Below, in pieces: positions 9,301 to 17,751 of a stretch of DNA of 64,000 nt (the stretch's first letter is position 1; every line of letters begins with the position of its first letter). Made by a program: the position numbers and the translations under genes. The notes beneath the pieces are model-generated. The model saw only the letters and a list, made by a program, of their open reading frames with translations. It made no database searches and was not told the DNA's origin. Source of the DNA: Bog-105 sp965277435 (GTDB taxonomy: Bacteria; Acidobacteriota; Terriglobia; Bryobacterales; Bryobacteraceae); the NCBI GenBank assembly GCA_965277435.1, contig OZ255821.1:2418001-2482000 (forward strand). Reading direction: 5' to 3'.

Positions 9301-10830
9301 ATGCCTCGTTATGCAGCAGTCGACATCGGCAGCAATTCCGTGCGGATGATGGCCGCTGACGTGAGCCATGGTGAGACCCGTATTCTCGAGCAGGACCGCC
9401 AGGTGACGCGCCTCGGCGAAAGCGTCTTCCGCTCCGGCCGCATCAGCAAAGAAGCCCTCGATTTCCTCTGCGCCACACTAGCGCGCATGTCCGCCGCCTA
9501 CAGTCGTCTCGGCATAGTCGGCCTGCGCGCAGTGGCCACCAGTGCGGTGCGAGACGCCGGCAATCAAGACGAATTCATTCAGCGCACCAGCAACGCTCTC
9601 GGAAGCAAAATCGAAATTATCTCCGGTCCCGAAGAGGCCCGGCTTATTCATCTGGGGGTCGAATCCCGCTGGCCGCGTCCCAAGGAACGAACCCTGATTG
9701 TAGATGTCGGCGGCGGCAGCGCCGAACTCATCATCAGTCAGAACGGCCAGCTTATCGATGCCGTTTCGAAGCCGCTCGGCGCAGTACGTTTAACCGAAGT
9801 CTTTCTCGAGAGCGACCCGCCGCGGCCGGAAGAACTGCACCGGCTCAGCAGTTACATCGAAGAGAAACTTGCTTCTTTTTGGAAGCAGCATGGGGCGGAA
9901 AAATTCGATCGGGCCGTCGCCACTTCGGCCACCGCCGCTGCGCTCGTGTGTGCCGTAAACCAGGTCCCCCGAGCCAAACGCGACACCGCTGATGGCATGA
10001 AGGCTTCGGCCTCGCAGATTGACGAGCTCTTCCAGGCGATCGCCACGTCCGATCTGAATGCCCGCCGCAAGATGGTAGGCATCGGGCCAAAACGCGCCGA
10101 GATCATTATTGCCGGCGCCTGCGTATTCCGCGCCGTGCTCAAACTGTTCGGCCACAAGTCTCTCTACTATTCGGCGGCGGGTGTGCGCGACGGCATCATC
10201 GCCGACCTAGCGCAGCGCGGCGTGGGCCGGGAATTGGCTCAGCTCTCCCGCGAGCAGCGATCGGTCGTTGAGGGTATGGCCAAACGCTATGGCGTATCGC
10301 TCCGGCACGTGCGCCAGGTTGCCTGCCTCACCCAACGATTATTCGAAATTCTGCAGCCCTTCCATCAACTACCCGCCGCCGCTGGCAAGTTACTAGAAGC
10401 TGCGGGACTTCTCCACGATATCGGCCACTTCGTCAGCTCCACCTCGCACCACAAACATTCGGCCTACCTGGTCGCGAATTCCGATCTCCCCGGTTTTACC
10501 GACAAAGAGCGTCTCACCATTGCGGCCCTATGCCGCTTTCATCGCAAATCCATGCCGCAATCCAGGCATTCTCATTTCCAGGCTCTCGAGCCCGATGCCA
10601 AACGCATCGTCACTTGCCTTGCTCCGCTACTACGCCTGGCCGACGCCCTCGATCGTGGTCACGAGGCCAGGGTCACTGAAGTCACCAGCTCCGCACGCGA
10701 CGGCAGCGTCACCATCCTGATCGACGCGCAAGATGATCCCGATCTGGAAATATGGGCGGCCAACGAAGCGGCACGGACTTTCGAGGAGAGCTACGGCCAG
10801 AGCATCACGATTCAGCGGATCAGACGTTAG
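9301..10830 (+). CDS. ppx: Ppx/GppA phosphatase with C-terminal HD domain
   Basis: 509 residues. The N-terminal part (about 1-305) is the ASKHA-fold exopolyphosphatase/guanosine-pentaphosphate phosphatase: AAVDIGSNSVRMM at the start and DVGGGSAEL in the phosphate-binding loop. The C-terminal part (about 320-500) is an HD domain with LLHDIGHFVSSTSHHKHS. It should hydrolyse polyphosphate or pppGpp and so influence the stringent response. The ATG at 9301 directly opens the conserved fold. 244 bp upstream holds no gene that I can see. Confidence 0.9.
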   Translation: MPRYAAVDIGSNSVRMMAADVSHGETRILEQDRQVTRLGESVFRSGRISKEALDFLCATLARMSAAYSRLGIVGLRAVATSAVRDAGNQDEFIQRTSNALGSKIEIISGPEEARLIHLGVESRWPRPKERTLIVDVGGGSAELIISQNGQLIDAVSKPLGAVRLTEVFLESDPPRPEELHRLSSYIEEKLASFWKQHGAEKFDRAVATSATAAALVCAVNQVPRAKRDTADGMKASASQIDELFQAIATSDLNARRKMVGIGPKRAEIIIAGACVFRAVLKLFGHKSLYYSAAGVRDGIIADLAQRGVGRELAQLSREQRSVVEGMAKRYGVSLRHVRQVACLTQRLFEILQPFHQLPAAAGKLLEAAGLLHDIGHFVSSTSHHKHSAYLVANSDLPGFTDKERLTIAALCRFHRKSMPQSRHSHFQALEPDAKRIVTCLAPLLRLADALDRGHEARVTEVTSSARDGSVTILIDAQDDPDLEIWAANEAARTFEESYGQSITIQRIRR

Positions 10831-10837
10831 TCTGGCA

Positions 10838-10854
10838 ACCAAGCGATGCTTGGT
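10838..10854 (+). terminator. Small hairpin after ppx (weak terminator candidate)
   Basis: A perfect 7-bp stem with a 3-base loop (ACCAAGC, GAT, GCTTGGT) lies 8 bp after the ppx stop, between convergent genes. No T-tract follows, so intrinsic termination is doubtful. Confidence 0.3.
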
Positions 10855-10925
10855 CATCACTCTTAAGGAAATCCGGCCCCTTGCCAAGCCATCGCGCTGT
10901 GCGTTGCCGGCGATTACTTGAAAGA

Positions 10926-11258
10926 TTATGACTCGTAGCGGAGGAATTTCTTGATGCCGCGCGAAACGACTTTCCAGTTCTCGCGCGCTTCCGCCAGTCT
11001 CTTCTTGCCGGTCGTCGTAACGGAGTACACTCGCGCCCGCCGGCCGCTGTCTGTTACCTTCCAGCTGCCCGAGATCAACTTGTCTCGCTCCAGCCTGTGC
11101 AGCGCGGGATATAGCGATCCCTCTTCAATCTGCAGCAGCCCCTCCGATGCCAACTGCACATGCGCCGAAATTCCGAAGCCGTGGTTGCTTTCACGCTCCA
11201 GTGTCTTCAAAACCAGAAGTTCCAGGCTGCCTTGCAGGTTATCGATCTTCTTCGCCAT
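10926..11258 (-). CDS. PadR-family transcriptional regulator
   Basis: 110-residue winged-helix repressor. The family pattern LQGSLELLVLKTLERE...GFGISAHVQ, EGSLYPALHRLERDKLI and YSVTTTGKKRL is complete. In Acidobacteria such PadR proteins are usually encoded next to ADOP permeases, but here no permease adjoins; the aldo/keto reductase 57 bp upstream on the same strand might share its transcript. Ligand unknown. Confidence 0.92.
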   Translation of the reverse strand: MAKKIDNLQGSLELLVLKTLERESNHGFGISAHVQLASEGLLQIEEGSLYPALHRLERDKLISGSWKVTDSGRRARVYSVTTTGKKRLAEARENWKVVSRGIKKFLRYES

Positions 11259-11315
11259 GCCGTTTCGCCTAGTCTACTAGGGCACGGCACGGGCGCGAAA
11301 TTCAGCTTTCCTGCC

Positions 11316-12302
11316 TTAGCGGTTGACCGCCCGCATACCCGCTTCGCTATAGCGGCCTCCAGCTGCCGCGTTGACCGGCATGGCGGCATTGATTTGCGCC
11401 AGATCGCCAGGCGTTAACTGAACGTCGATAGCCCGCACATTTTCCTCCAGGTACTTCGCGCGTTTTGTGCCCGGTATCGGCACAAGATCTTCGCCCTGCG
11501 CCAAAACCCACGCCAGCGCCAGCTGAGAAGCAGTGCAGTTCTTCTCCTTGGCAATCTTCTCCACTTCGTCCACCAGTTGCAGATTGCGCTTGAAATTGTC
11601 GCCCTGAAAACGCGGAGAATTCCGCCTCCAGTCGCCCGGATCCAGATCTTCTATGGATTTAATCTGGCCGCTCAGAAATCCGCGCCCGAGCGGACTATAG
11701 GGAACGAAGCCAATGCCCAGTTCACGCACCGTCTCAAGTAAGCCATCTTCGGGCTCGCGGCTCCATAACGAATATTCGGTTTGCAGCGCCGCAATCGGAT
11801 GCACCGCCTGAGCCCGCCGGATCGTATCCGCACTTGCTTCCGACAAACCGAGATACCGCACCTTACCGTCTTTTACCAACTCAGCCATTGCGCCCACCGT
11901 GTCTTCAATCGGAGTCGCGGGATCAACGCGGTGCTGGTAATACAGATCGATCACGTCCGTGTTAAGGCGTTTCAGGCTGGCTTCACACGCCGAGCGCACA
12001 TACTCCGGCTTGCCATTTACGCCCAGCATCTCGCCCTTCTCGCCTCGCATGTTTCCGAACTTAGTCGCAATCACCACCCCGTTGCGATTGGAGTGGAGCG
12101 CCTTTCCGACCAGTTCCTCATTGCGCCCGACACCATACATGTCGGCCGTATCGAAGAAAGTGATTCCTAATTCGAGCGCGCGATGAATTACCGCAATCGA
12201 CTCCGCTTCATCTCCCGATCCGTAAAACTCGGACATCCCCATACACCCGAGCCCCATGGCAGAAACTTGCAGGCCAGGCCGGCCCAAAATACGTTTTTGC
12301 AT
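11316..12302 (-). CDS. Aldo/keto reductase
   Basis: 328-residue NADPH-dependent (beta/alpha)8 oxidoreductase. The catalytic tetrad is visible: D in FFDTADMYGVGRNEELVG with Y55-type Tyr, K in VVIATKFG, and H in YYQHRVDP. It has the cofactor-binding SPLGRGFLSG and PIPGTKRAKYLEEN motifs. Closest in pattern to the YajO/Tas-like or AKR13 group that reduces small aldehydes. Substrate not inferable. Confidence 0.93.
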   Translation of the reverse strand: MQKRILGRPGLQVSAMGLGCMGMSEFYGSGDEAESIAVIHRALELGITFFDTADMYGVGRNEELVGKALHSNRNGVVIATKFGNMRGEKGEMLGVNGKPEYVRSACEASLKRLNTDVIDLYYQHRVDPATPIEDTVGAMAELVKDGKVRYLGLSEASADTIRRAQAVHPIAALQTEYSLWSREPEDGLLETVRELGIGFVPYSPLGRGFLSGQIKSIEDLDPGDWRRNSPRFQGDNFKRNLQLVDEVEKIAKEKNCTASQLALAWVLAQGEDLVPIPGTKRAKYLEENVRAIDVQLTPGDLAQINAAMPVNAAAGGRYSEAGMRAVNR

Positions 12303-12332
12303 TTCGAGAGGTGGACGACAATAGTGCGTTCC

Positions 12333-12803
12333 TCATTTCGCGGTGAGTTTTCTTTGCACCAGGCGCGTCCGCAATTCTGCTGTTACGATGCTATGACACT
12401 TCAGGCAGAGTGTTTGCATATTCGTCAGATCACACTCGCCCCCACCCTCAATCACCGGCAAAATATGATCGGCTTCCCATAACGATTTCCGTTTTCCGAT
12501 TTTCCATTCCTGATGGGCGCGCAGGCGAGCCGTTCCGCGCAGCCGTTTGATATGCCGGAATTGCGCCACACAATTCATCCCGCATTGCGCGCAGATTCCC
12601 TTGTCGCGCTCCAAAACGCGCTCGCGCAGGTGACCCGGATTACTACGTAGTTTCCACTCGTCGACGCAGAATTCCGAGCAGAAAGTGTGCCGTCCGGAGG
12701 GCACTTCCAGGCTGCACCACCGGCACAGGAACCGGCCGTTCGGACCTTTCGCGAGACTATCGCGATCGGCGCGGCCCCCTGGCATCGAGCGTACCGAGCT
12801 CAT
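12333..12803 (-). CDS. HNH endonuclease
   Basis: 156 residues. An N-terminal zinc-finger-like cluster (CRWCSLEV, FCSEFC) is followed by the HNH beta-beta-alpha-metal motif: CAQCG, then EADHILPVIEGGGECDLTNMQTLCLKCHS. It could be a stand-alone McrA-like nuclease or an HNH domain protein of unknown role. No partner restriction or phage gene is adjacent. Divergent from the next gene with a 99-bp gap. Confidence 0.85.
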   Translation of the reverse strand: MSSVRSMPGGRADRDSLAKGPNGRFLCRWCSLEVPSGRHTFCSEFCVDEWKLRSNPGHLRERVLERDKGICAQCGMNCVAQFRHIKRLRGTARLRAHQEWKIGKRKSLWEADHILPVIEGGGECDLTNMQTLCLKCHSIVTAELRTRLVQRKLTAK

Positions 12804-12902
12804 GCATGACAGAATACAGCGCCGCTGGGACGAGCGATCTGCAAATCAGCGATCAAAATGTAGCGGTTCGCTGCATTCCGCCGTCCAACTGATTTAACAC
12901 CG

Positions 12903-13295
12903 ATGGGATTCCTCGACAATCTGGAAAACTCTTTAAAGAGCCTCGAAACTGCTGACGAGCGCGACGGCTCTGCTCACGAACGTCGCGAGAACGATCGGGC
13001 GCAAGCTTTAGCGGTGGGACCCTGGGCCGAGCAGCTGAAAACTTCGGATTTCACCAAACAGCTTTTCGATAAGGCGGCGCTGGCCGGCCACCAGATGCGT
13101 ACTAAGGTCTACATGGCTTGGCTTGAAAACACGCTTCGTCTGGAGGCACGCGAAAAACGTCTCGAGCTAAAGCCGACTCCTGATGGCATCATTGCTGAGT
13201 TCGAGAAACAGGATGGCCGGCATGGCGCCAGACCCGTCGATTTGAAAACCGATCCGCAGCTATTGCTGAACGAGTGGCTGGGCCTTAATTCATGA
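12903..13295 (+). CDS. Hypothetical protein
   Basis: 130-residue soluble, charged protein (MGFLDNLENSLKSLETADE...), mainly predicted helical, no signal peptide or known motif recognised. Its TGA overlaps the ATG of the next gene (ATGA at 13292-13295), so the two are translationally coupled and may act together. Confidence 0.65.
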   Translation: MGFLDNLENSLKSLETADERDGSAHERRENDRAQALAVGPWAEQLKTSDFTKQLFDKAALAGHQMRTKVYMAWLENTLRLEAREKRLELKPTPDGIIAEFEKQDGRHGARPVDLKTDPQLLLNEWLGLNS

Positions 13296-13774
13296 AAACA
13301 GATGAGCAGGTATACGCCGGCGCGACAGCGCTCGGCATCGTGGCCGGGATGCGATGCATGTCTGCCCCCGCGCTGGTCAGCCAGTTTGTCCGGCGCGGCC
13401 GGCTGCCTCTAAAAAGTTCCAGACTGCGTTTTCTCAGCAGTGTTGGCGGAGCATCCAGCACGGCGCTGCTGGCGCTGGGCGAGCTGATCGCCGATAAGCT
13501 TCCTGCGACTCCCGCCCGCACGCAAGCAGGTCCGCTTGCTGCCCGCATGATTTCAGGGGCGCTATGCGGGGCGATTTTTTGTTCCGCGAAGAAGCGTTCC
13601 CCTTGGTTAGGCGTTTTTTATGGGGTGCTAGGCGCTCTGGGATCGACCTTTGCGGCTTATCACCTCCGCCGCAGCGTGAAAGAGACGCTGCATCTGCCCG
13701 ACAGCATTGTGGCTCTCGCCGAAGATGCCGGGGTCGCCTCAATCGGCCTGCTGCTCGCTTCCCAATTACCGTAG
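13292..13774 (+). CDS. DUF4126-like membrane protein
   Basis: 160 residues with hydrophobic segments near 7-25, 45-60, 85-115 and 140-158. The stretch GMRCMSAPAL followed by LGELIADKLPATPARTQ matches the pattern of DUF4126 integral membrane proteins, whose function is unknown. Coupled by a 4-bp overlap to the upstream hypothetical gene. Confidence 0.75.
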   Translation: MKTDEQVYAGATALGIVAGMRCMSAPALVSQFVRRGRLPLKSSRLRFLSSVGGASSTALLALGELIADKLPATPARTQAGPLAARMISGALCGAIFCSAKKRSPWLGVFYGVLGALGSTFAAYHLRRSVKETLHLPDSIVALAEDAGVASIGLLLASQLP

Positions 13775-13825
13775 AGCAATTGAGCACTCGAATCGCTACG
13801 CCCGGATACCAGCATCTAAAAGGTA

Positions 13826-14842
13826 ATGCCGTCGAAAAGTTTTCCGTTCACCCTCAGCGTCCTTGATCAATCGCCCATTCCAGAGGGCTTCACAGCGGCC
13901 GATGCACTGCACAATTCGCTGGAACTCGCGCGCCTAACTGACCAGCTGGGTTACCACCGCTACTGGGTGGCAGAGCATCATGGAACTCCCGGACTTGCCT
14001 GCAACAGCCCCGAAGTTCTAATAGGACCACTGGCGGCTGCCACACAGCGGATTCGGGTAGGCAGCGGCGGCATCATGCTCCCTCACTACAGCCCCCTCAA
14101 AGTCGCGGAGAACTTCGGCATGTTGAGCAATCTCTACCCGGGCCGCATCGACCTCGGAGTCGGCCGTGCCGCCGGGACCAGTCGCGCTGTATCGATCGCA
14201 CTGCAGCGCGACCGTCGTCATGCAGCCCCGGACGACTTCCCGGAGCAGTTCGACGAACTACTAAACTACATGGAACAAGGCGCACAGAAGAACCCGCTCG
14301 CCAAGCCCGAGATCTGGCTGCTGGGTTCATCGCCGCAAAGTGCCATCTGGGCCGCGGAACTCGGCTTGCCGTATTGCTTCGCTGATTTCATCAATTCGCG
14401 AGGAGCCGAATTCACGCAACTCTACAAACAGGGCTTCGCTCCTTCGTTGCGTGCATCTCAGCCGCAGGTGGCGGTTGCCGCCTGGGTCATTTGCGCGGAG
14501 ACCGATGACGAAGCCCGGCGTCTCTCATTGAGCGCCCGCATGATGTTTGCGCAACTCGTTCAGGGCAAGCTGATACCGGTTCCCACCGTCGAACATGCGG
14601 AAGAGTTTTTGCAAAGCCAGGACGTGCCGCTTGAAATGCTGACCGCTAACCGCCGGTTCATCACTGGTTCCCCTCAGAGTGTCCGTGCCTCGCTAGAAGC
14701 TCTCTCTTCGGAATATGGCGCGAACGAGTTACTGCTGGTCAACATTCTGCATGATCACGCAGCACGCCTCCACTCCTACGAACTGGTAGCCCGGGAATTT
14801 GGCTTGGCGGCCGCGCAAAATGTTGGGCGCGCGGTAGCCTGA
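13826..14842 (+). CDS. LLM-class flavin-dependent oxidoreductase
   Basis: 338 residues of the bacterial luciferase-like monooxygenase fold (YhbW/LuxA-like): N-terminal FTLSVLDQSPIPEG, YHRYWVAEHHGTPGLA, RIRVGSGGIMLPHYSPLKVAENF and YPGRIDLGVGRA are diagnostic. It uses FMNH2 or F420. The start ATG at 13826 fits the conserved N-terminus. No flavin reductase or substrate pathway adjoins. Confidence 0.92.
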   Translation: MPSKSFPFTLSVLDQSPIPEGFTAADALHNSLELARLTDQLGYHRYWVAEHHGTPGLACNSPEVLIGPLAAATQRIRVGSGGIMLPHYSPLKVAENFGMLSNLYPGRIDLGVGRAAGTSRAVSIALQRDRRHAAPDDFPEQFDELLNYMEQGAQKNPLAKPEIWLLGSSPQSAIWAAELGLPYCFADFINSRGAEFTQLYKQGFAPSLRASQPQVAVAAWVICAETDDEARRLSLSARMMFAQLVQGKLIPVPTVEHAEEFLQSQDVPLEMLTANRRFITGSPQSVRASLEALSSEYGANELLLVNILHDHAARLHSYELVAREFGLAAAQNVGRAVA

Positions 14843-14865
14843 ACTCCGCGCGTTACCCGATTAAC

Positions 14866-16197
14866 CTACTCCGGCTTCCGCTTGCGAGGCCGCCGAACAG
14901 CCCCTTGTCCGGCCGGGGCCCGCTTACGCAAAATCGCCTTCTTCGGCTTAGGAGGTGGAGGATTGGGTTCAAAGATAGTAGGCTGCCCTTCCACAATGGG
15001 TTGCGGCTCGTCCTCTTCCTCTTCAAAGATCGGCTCCGGCGCAGCTTCCGGTAAAGCCGGCGGATAAAACTCTGCGCCCAAATGAACAATCAGACCGCGT
15101 TCTTCATCCGGCTCGCTGCGCACCACCGTTTTGTCCTGCGCGTAATTCAGAAACTCCGAGAAGCGCTGAAACCCATATTTAGGAAGTTGGAAATTCGGAT
15201 TCTCCGCCTGCATCCAGGCCTCGAGTTCTTCCGCCGTAGCGCCTTCCTCAAGCTCCATGCGATGCGTTTCGAGAACATCGCGCAAAGCGGGCAGAGCTTC
15301 TTCGGGCCGCGGCGCCACTTTCTCCGGACCGCCGCCACCGCGGCGCTCGATCACGTAACGACCGCCCGAGCCGCTGACATTGATAAAGTCCGCCTTCTTC
15401 AGCTTGTCGACGAAATCGGAAAAGCTGCCTGCGCCATAGGCCCGTTCGCTAAACGCCGGATCCAGCTGCAACATCGTGCTTTTCAGCAGGCCGAGCTGTG
15501 GCTGCACGGCGCGTCGTTCGAGAACCTGCAACGCGCGCTCCACCAGCGGCAAAGCTTGCGAGAGATCGAGCGGCGCTGGCCGCGGACCCCGCTCTTTCTG
15601 TTTGTCCTTGCGATCGCGATCCTGCCGGTCTCTATCCGGACGATCTCCCCGATCCTGACGGTCCCGATCCGGACGATCCATAATGCGGTCGCGCCGCTCC
15701 GGCATGGGCGTAGCTACAATCCGGTCGCCGTCTTCCAGCAGCGATTCGTAACTCACGAACTCGTGACAGTTCTGCTGCAGAATCGTGCTCGTAAAAGCTT
15801 TGCCGCCCACTACAAACACGGTCTTGCCATATTCCTTGAGCTTGTTGACCAGCGGAATAAAGTCGCTGTCACCGCTCACGACGGCAAAGGCATTTACATG
15901 CGCGTGCGTGAAGGCCATTTCCAGCGCATCGAGCGCCAGGTTAATGTCTGCCCCATTCTTGTCGCCACGGGGCGATGGGATTCGCTGCACCATCTGCACT
16001 GCGTTTTCGGCCATCTGCCGGGTTGCGCCCTCCTGGCGTCCCCAGTTCGCGTAAGCGAATTTGGCCACGATGTCGCCGCGCTCTTTCAAAGCACCAAGCG
16101 GCAGCGACACGTCAAATTCGCGGCGTAGCGTCGATTTCACGCCAATTTCAATATTGTCGTAATCGACGAACACCGCGATGTTCAATCTGTCTTGCAT
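14866..16197 (-). CDS. NYN-domain putative RNase with two OST-HTH/LOTUS modules
   Basis: 443 residues. The N-terminal NYN/PIN-like nuclease (about 1-160) keeps acidic residues in VFVDYDNIE, GADINLALDALE and VSGDSDFIPLVNKL. An Arg/Asp-rich linker (about 165-205: repeated DRPDRDRQDR) follows, then two winged-helix OST-HTH-type modules (about 215-290 and 300-375), and an acidic/proline tail ending in a basic RRPRKRKPE. NYN plus LOTUS combinations are linked to RNA cleavage and G-rich RNA binding. Likely a cytoplasmic RNA-processing protein; the RNA target is unknown. Confidence 0.85.
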   Translation of the reverse strand: MQDRLNIAVFVDYDNIEIGVKSTLRREFDVSLPLGALKERGDIVAKFAYANWGRQEGATRQMAENAVQMVQRIPSPRGDKNGADINLALDALEMAFTHAHVNAFAVVSGDSDFIPLVNKLKEYGKTVFVVGGKAFTSTILQQNCHEFVSYESLLEDGDRIVATPMPERRDRIMDRPDRDRQDRGDRPDRDRQDRDRKDKQKERGPRPAPLDLSQALPLVERALQVLERRAVQPQLGLLKSTMLQLDPAFSERAYGAGSFSDFVDKLKKADFINVSGSGGRYVIERRGGGGPEKVAPRPEEALPALRDVLETHRMELEEGATAEELEAWMQAENPNFQLPKYGFQRFSEFLNYAQDKTVVRSEPDEERGLIVHLGAEFYPPALPEAAPEPIFEEEEDEPQPIVEGQPTIFEPNPPPPKPKKAILRKRAPAGQGAVRRPRKRKPE

Positions 16198-16272
16198 CTA
16201 ATTCCTTTTCCGTCTGCCGCGCCCGCTCACAAAGAGGGGTGCCGGTCAGACCGTTTCCTGCCGAGCTTCCGC

Positions 16273-16674
16273 TCAGGCTACTTGTTTCACTGAATCGCGA
16301 ATGAAGCGTATGATCTTTTCCAAAGAAGCGCCCGGCTGAAAAACTTCAGCCACGCCCTGCCTCTTTAATTCCGCCGCGTCATCATCCGGGACGATGCCCC
16401 CGACGACAACCAGCACATCATACATCTCCTTTTCGCGCAGGAGTTCCATCACGCGCGGCACAATCGCATTGTGCGCGCCCGACAAAATCGAAAGTCCAAT
16501 CACTTGGACATCTTCCTCCAAGGCCGCGTTCACGATCATCTCCGGCGTTTGCCGGAGACCTGTGTAGATTACTTCCATGCCCGCGTCGCGTAGTGCTCGT
16601 GCGATGACTTTTGCGCCGCGATCGTGTCCGTCGAGGCCTGGTTTGGCAACGAGTACACGAATGGCAGTGTCCAT
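16273..16674 (-). CDS. Cobalamin (B12)-binding domain protein, methylmalonyl-CoA mutase C-terminal type
   Basis: 133 residues from the ATG at 16674. The B12 base-off/His-on signature is complete: AKPGLDGHDRGAK (DxHxxG), the SILSGAH serine motif and VVVGGIVPDDD. It corresponds to the stand-alone small subunit or C-terminal domain of methylmalonyl-CoA mutase. No catalytic mutase subunit is next to it. A B12 adenosyltransferase gene lies about 1 kb away, which fits a shared cofactor. The frame continues 14 codons upstream, but the conserved start favours 16674. Confidence 0.9.
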   Translation of the reverse strand: MDTAIRVLVAKPGLDGHDRGAKVIARALRDAGMEVIYTGLRQTPEMIVNAALEEDVQVIGLSILSGAHNAIVPRVMELLREKEMYDVLVVVGGIVPDDDAAELKRQGVAEVFQPGASLEKIIRFIRDSVKQVA

Positions 16675-16901
16675 ACTTACACTTGGACTAATTCTACTAC
16701 TCGCGCTCGCAGCCAAACCAGTTTCTAGGTGAAACTCGGCCGACCGCCGTTTCTTCCATCAGGTCGCTGCGATATCCGCTCAAAGATTAATCAGCGATCC
16801 TAAGGCGCATAACAACGCCCGGGAGGCCGTGACAGAAGAAGGTCATTCCGTCAACGACTCTTCTATTTTGCTATGTTTTTCCCACAGCTCTGTAGCCGAA
16901 A

Positions 16902-16924
16902 TGTACGTACACTCGATGTACACT
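16902..16924 (+). promoter_or_regulatory. Candidate autoregulatory operator of the BrnT/CopG module
   Basis: A perfect 10-bp palindrome TGTACGTACA (16902-16911) is followed by the palindrome TGTACA (16917-16922). The 7-mer GTACACT recurs at 16907 and 16918, exactly 11 bp apart (one helical turn). BrnTA-type operons are known to be autorepressed by the antitoxin at palindromes over the promoter, so this is a good operator candidate. Confidence 0.5.
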
Positions 16925-16977
16925 TAAATTGTGGCTGATGAATCGAGTTCGACTGGGATGAAGCGAACAGCGAACAT

Positions 16978-17181
16978 ATGGGCCGCCACGGTGTCACTGT
17001 TTTCGAAGCCAAACAAGCAATCGAAAACAGTCCCGTCGAAATCGATTACCAGCTAGTTGATGGCGAACAAAGATATCTGGTCGTTGGCTTTACTAACGCT
17101 GGGCGCTGCCTGACGATTCCCTATGTTGAGCGATCAAAACGAGTGCGGGTCATCACAGCCTTGGGACTCTACAAAACGTGA
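16978..17181 (+). CDS. BrnT-family (DUF497) toxin, start codon lost and C-terminus short
   Basis: Ribonuclease toxin of type II systems. From the first ATG (16978) only 67 residues remain. The typical N-terminal EFDWDEANSEH is encoded in the same frame just upstream (16945-16977) but is preceded by TGA at 16939 and has no ATG/GTG/TTG; the first possible codon is ATC at 16942. The core RHGVTVFEA, EQRYLVVGFTNAGR and RVRVITA match BrnT, but the usual C-terminal helix after ITA is replaced by a stop. It may be inactive or use a non-standard start. The likely antitoxin lies 30 bp downstream. Confidence 0.7.
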   Translation: MGRHGVTVFEAKQAIENSPVEIDYQLVDGEQRYLVVGFTNAGRCLTIPYVERSKRVRVITALGLYKT

Positions 17182-17211
17182 ACAGGCCGTGTATTGGAAA
17201 GAGAAAGGAGA

Positions 17212-17529
17212 ATGAAAATAGTGGCAAGAAAAAAACGGATTATCCCGACATTTGCGACTGAAGCGGAAGAAGCTGACTGGTGGTACGCCAACCGGGAAAA
17301 GATTGCGGATGACTTGGAAACAGCCTCTTCTGCGGGAGACGTGAGAATCCTCACCAAAGAGAAACTAAGCGCACGGCTCGCAAATAATAAGGCTAGGCCC
17401 GTTACGATCCGACTCTCTGAAGCTGACCTCGCATCAGCGCGCCGGCAAGCAGCGCGTAAGGGCCTCCCGTATCAGACTTACATCCGCTCGTTATTGCATG
17501 AAACACTAGTTGAGCGCGAAACGCCATAG
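17212..17529 (+). CDS. CopG/ribbon-helix-helix antitoxin (BrnT partner)
   Basis: 105 residues. The N-terminal EAEEADWWYANREKIADDLE is the toxin-facing half seen in CopG antitoxins paired with DUF497 toxins. The C-terminal ARPVTIRLSEADLASARRQAARKGLPYQTYIRSLL is the RHH DNA-binding unit. The ATG at 17212 sits only 1 base after GGAG; a GTG at 17221 with a 10-base gap to the same GGAG is an alternative start. It should neutralise BrnT and repress from the palindromes at 16902-16924. Confidence 0.78.
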   Translation: MKIVARKKRIIPTFATEAEEADWWYANREKIADDLETASSAGDVRILTKEKLSARLANNKARPVTIRLSEADLASARRQAARKGLPYQTYIRSLLHETLVERETP

Positions 17530-17717
17530 ATGGCATAAGCCTAGACTGGCTCAGGTCAAAAGGTTACGAAGGCTATCTGACGCGCATCAACGATCTCCTG
17601 CGAGGACTCACGCTTGAAGCAAACACAGGCCGCGATCCCGCGCCACCCGACGAAAGAGGAACTTCGGCGGACGTAGGCGCGGATCGCGCGTCCGTTGTGT
17701 GCGCGAGTTCCGTATAG
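17526..17717 (+). pseudogene. Remnant of a BrnA-type antitoxin C-terminus
   Basis: Directly overlapping the CopG stop, a frame without a start codon reads ISLDWLRSKGYEGYLTRINDLLRGL, matching the BrnA helix pattern (DVLDWFRAQGPGYQTRINAVLR). It then runs into the 81-bp hairpin repeat and stops at 17715. It looks like a leftover of an earlier BrnTA antitoxin behind the replacing CopG gene. Confidence 0.6.
17619..17699 (-). repeat. 81-bp hairpin repeat, copy 1 (inverted relative to copy 2)
   Basis: The reverse complement matches 41467-41547 at 73 of 81 positions (counted by eye, no gaps). The element has an internal imperfect inverted repeat, GCGATCCGCGCC against GGCGCGGGATCGC, around a loop containing GAAGTTCCTCTTTCG, so it could fold into a long hairpin. 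It lies just after a toxin-antitoxin module, as copy 2 does. Confidence 0.7.
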
Positions 17718-17751
17718 AACGCGGTCTAATCAAGAATGCGAGGAACCCCAC

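Noticed and set aside
15082..16128. 348-codon plus-strand frame
   Set aside because: Shadow of the NYN gene, whose motifs are clear on the minus strand.
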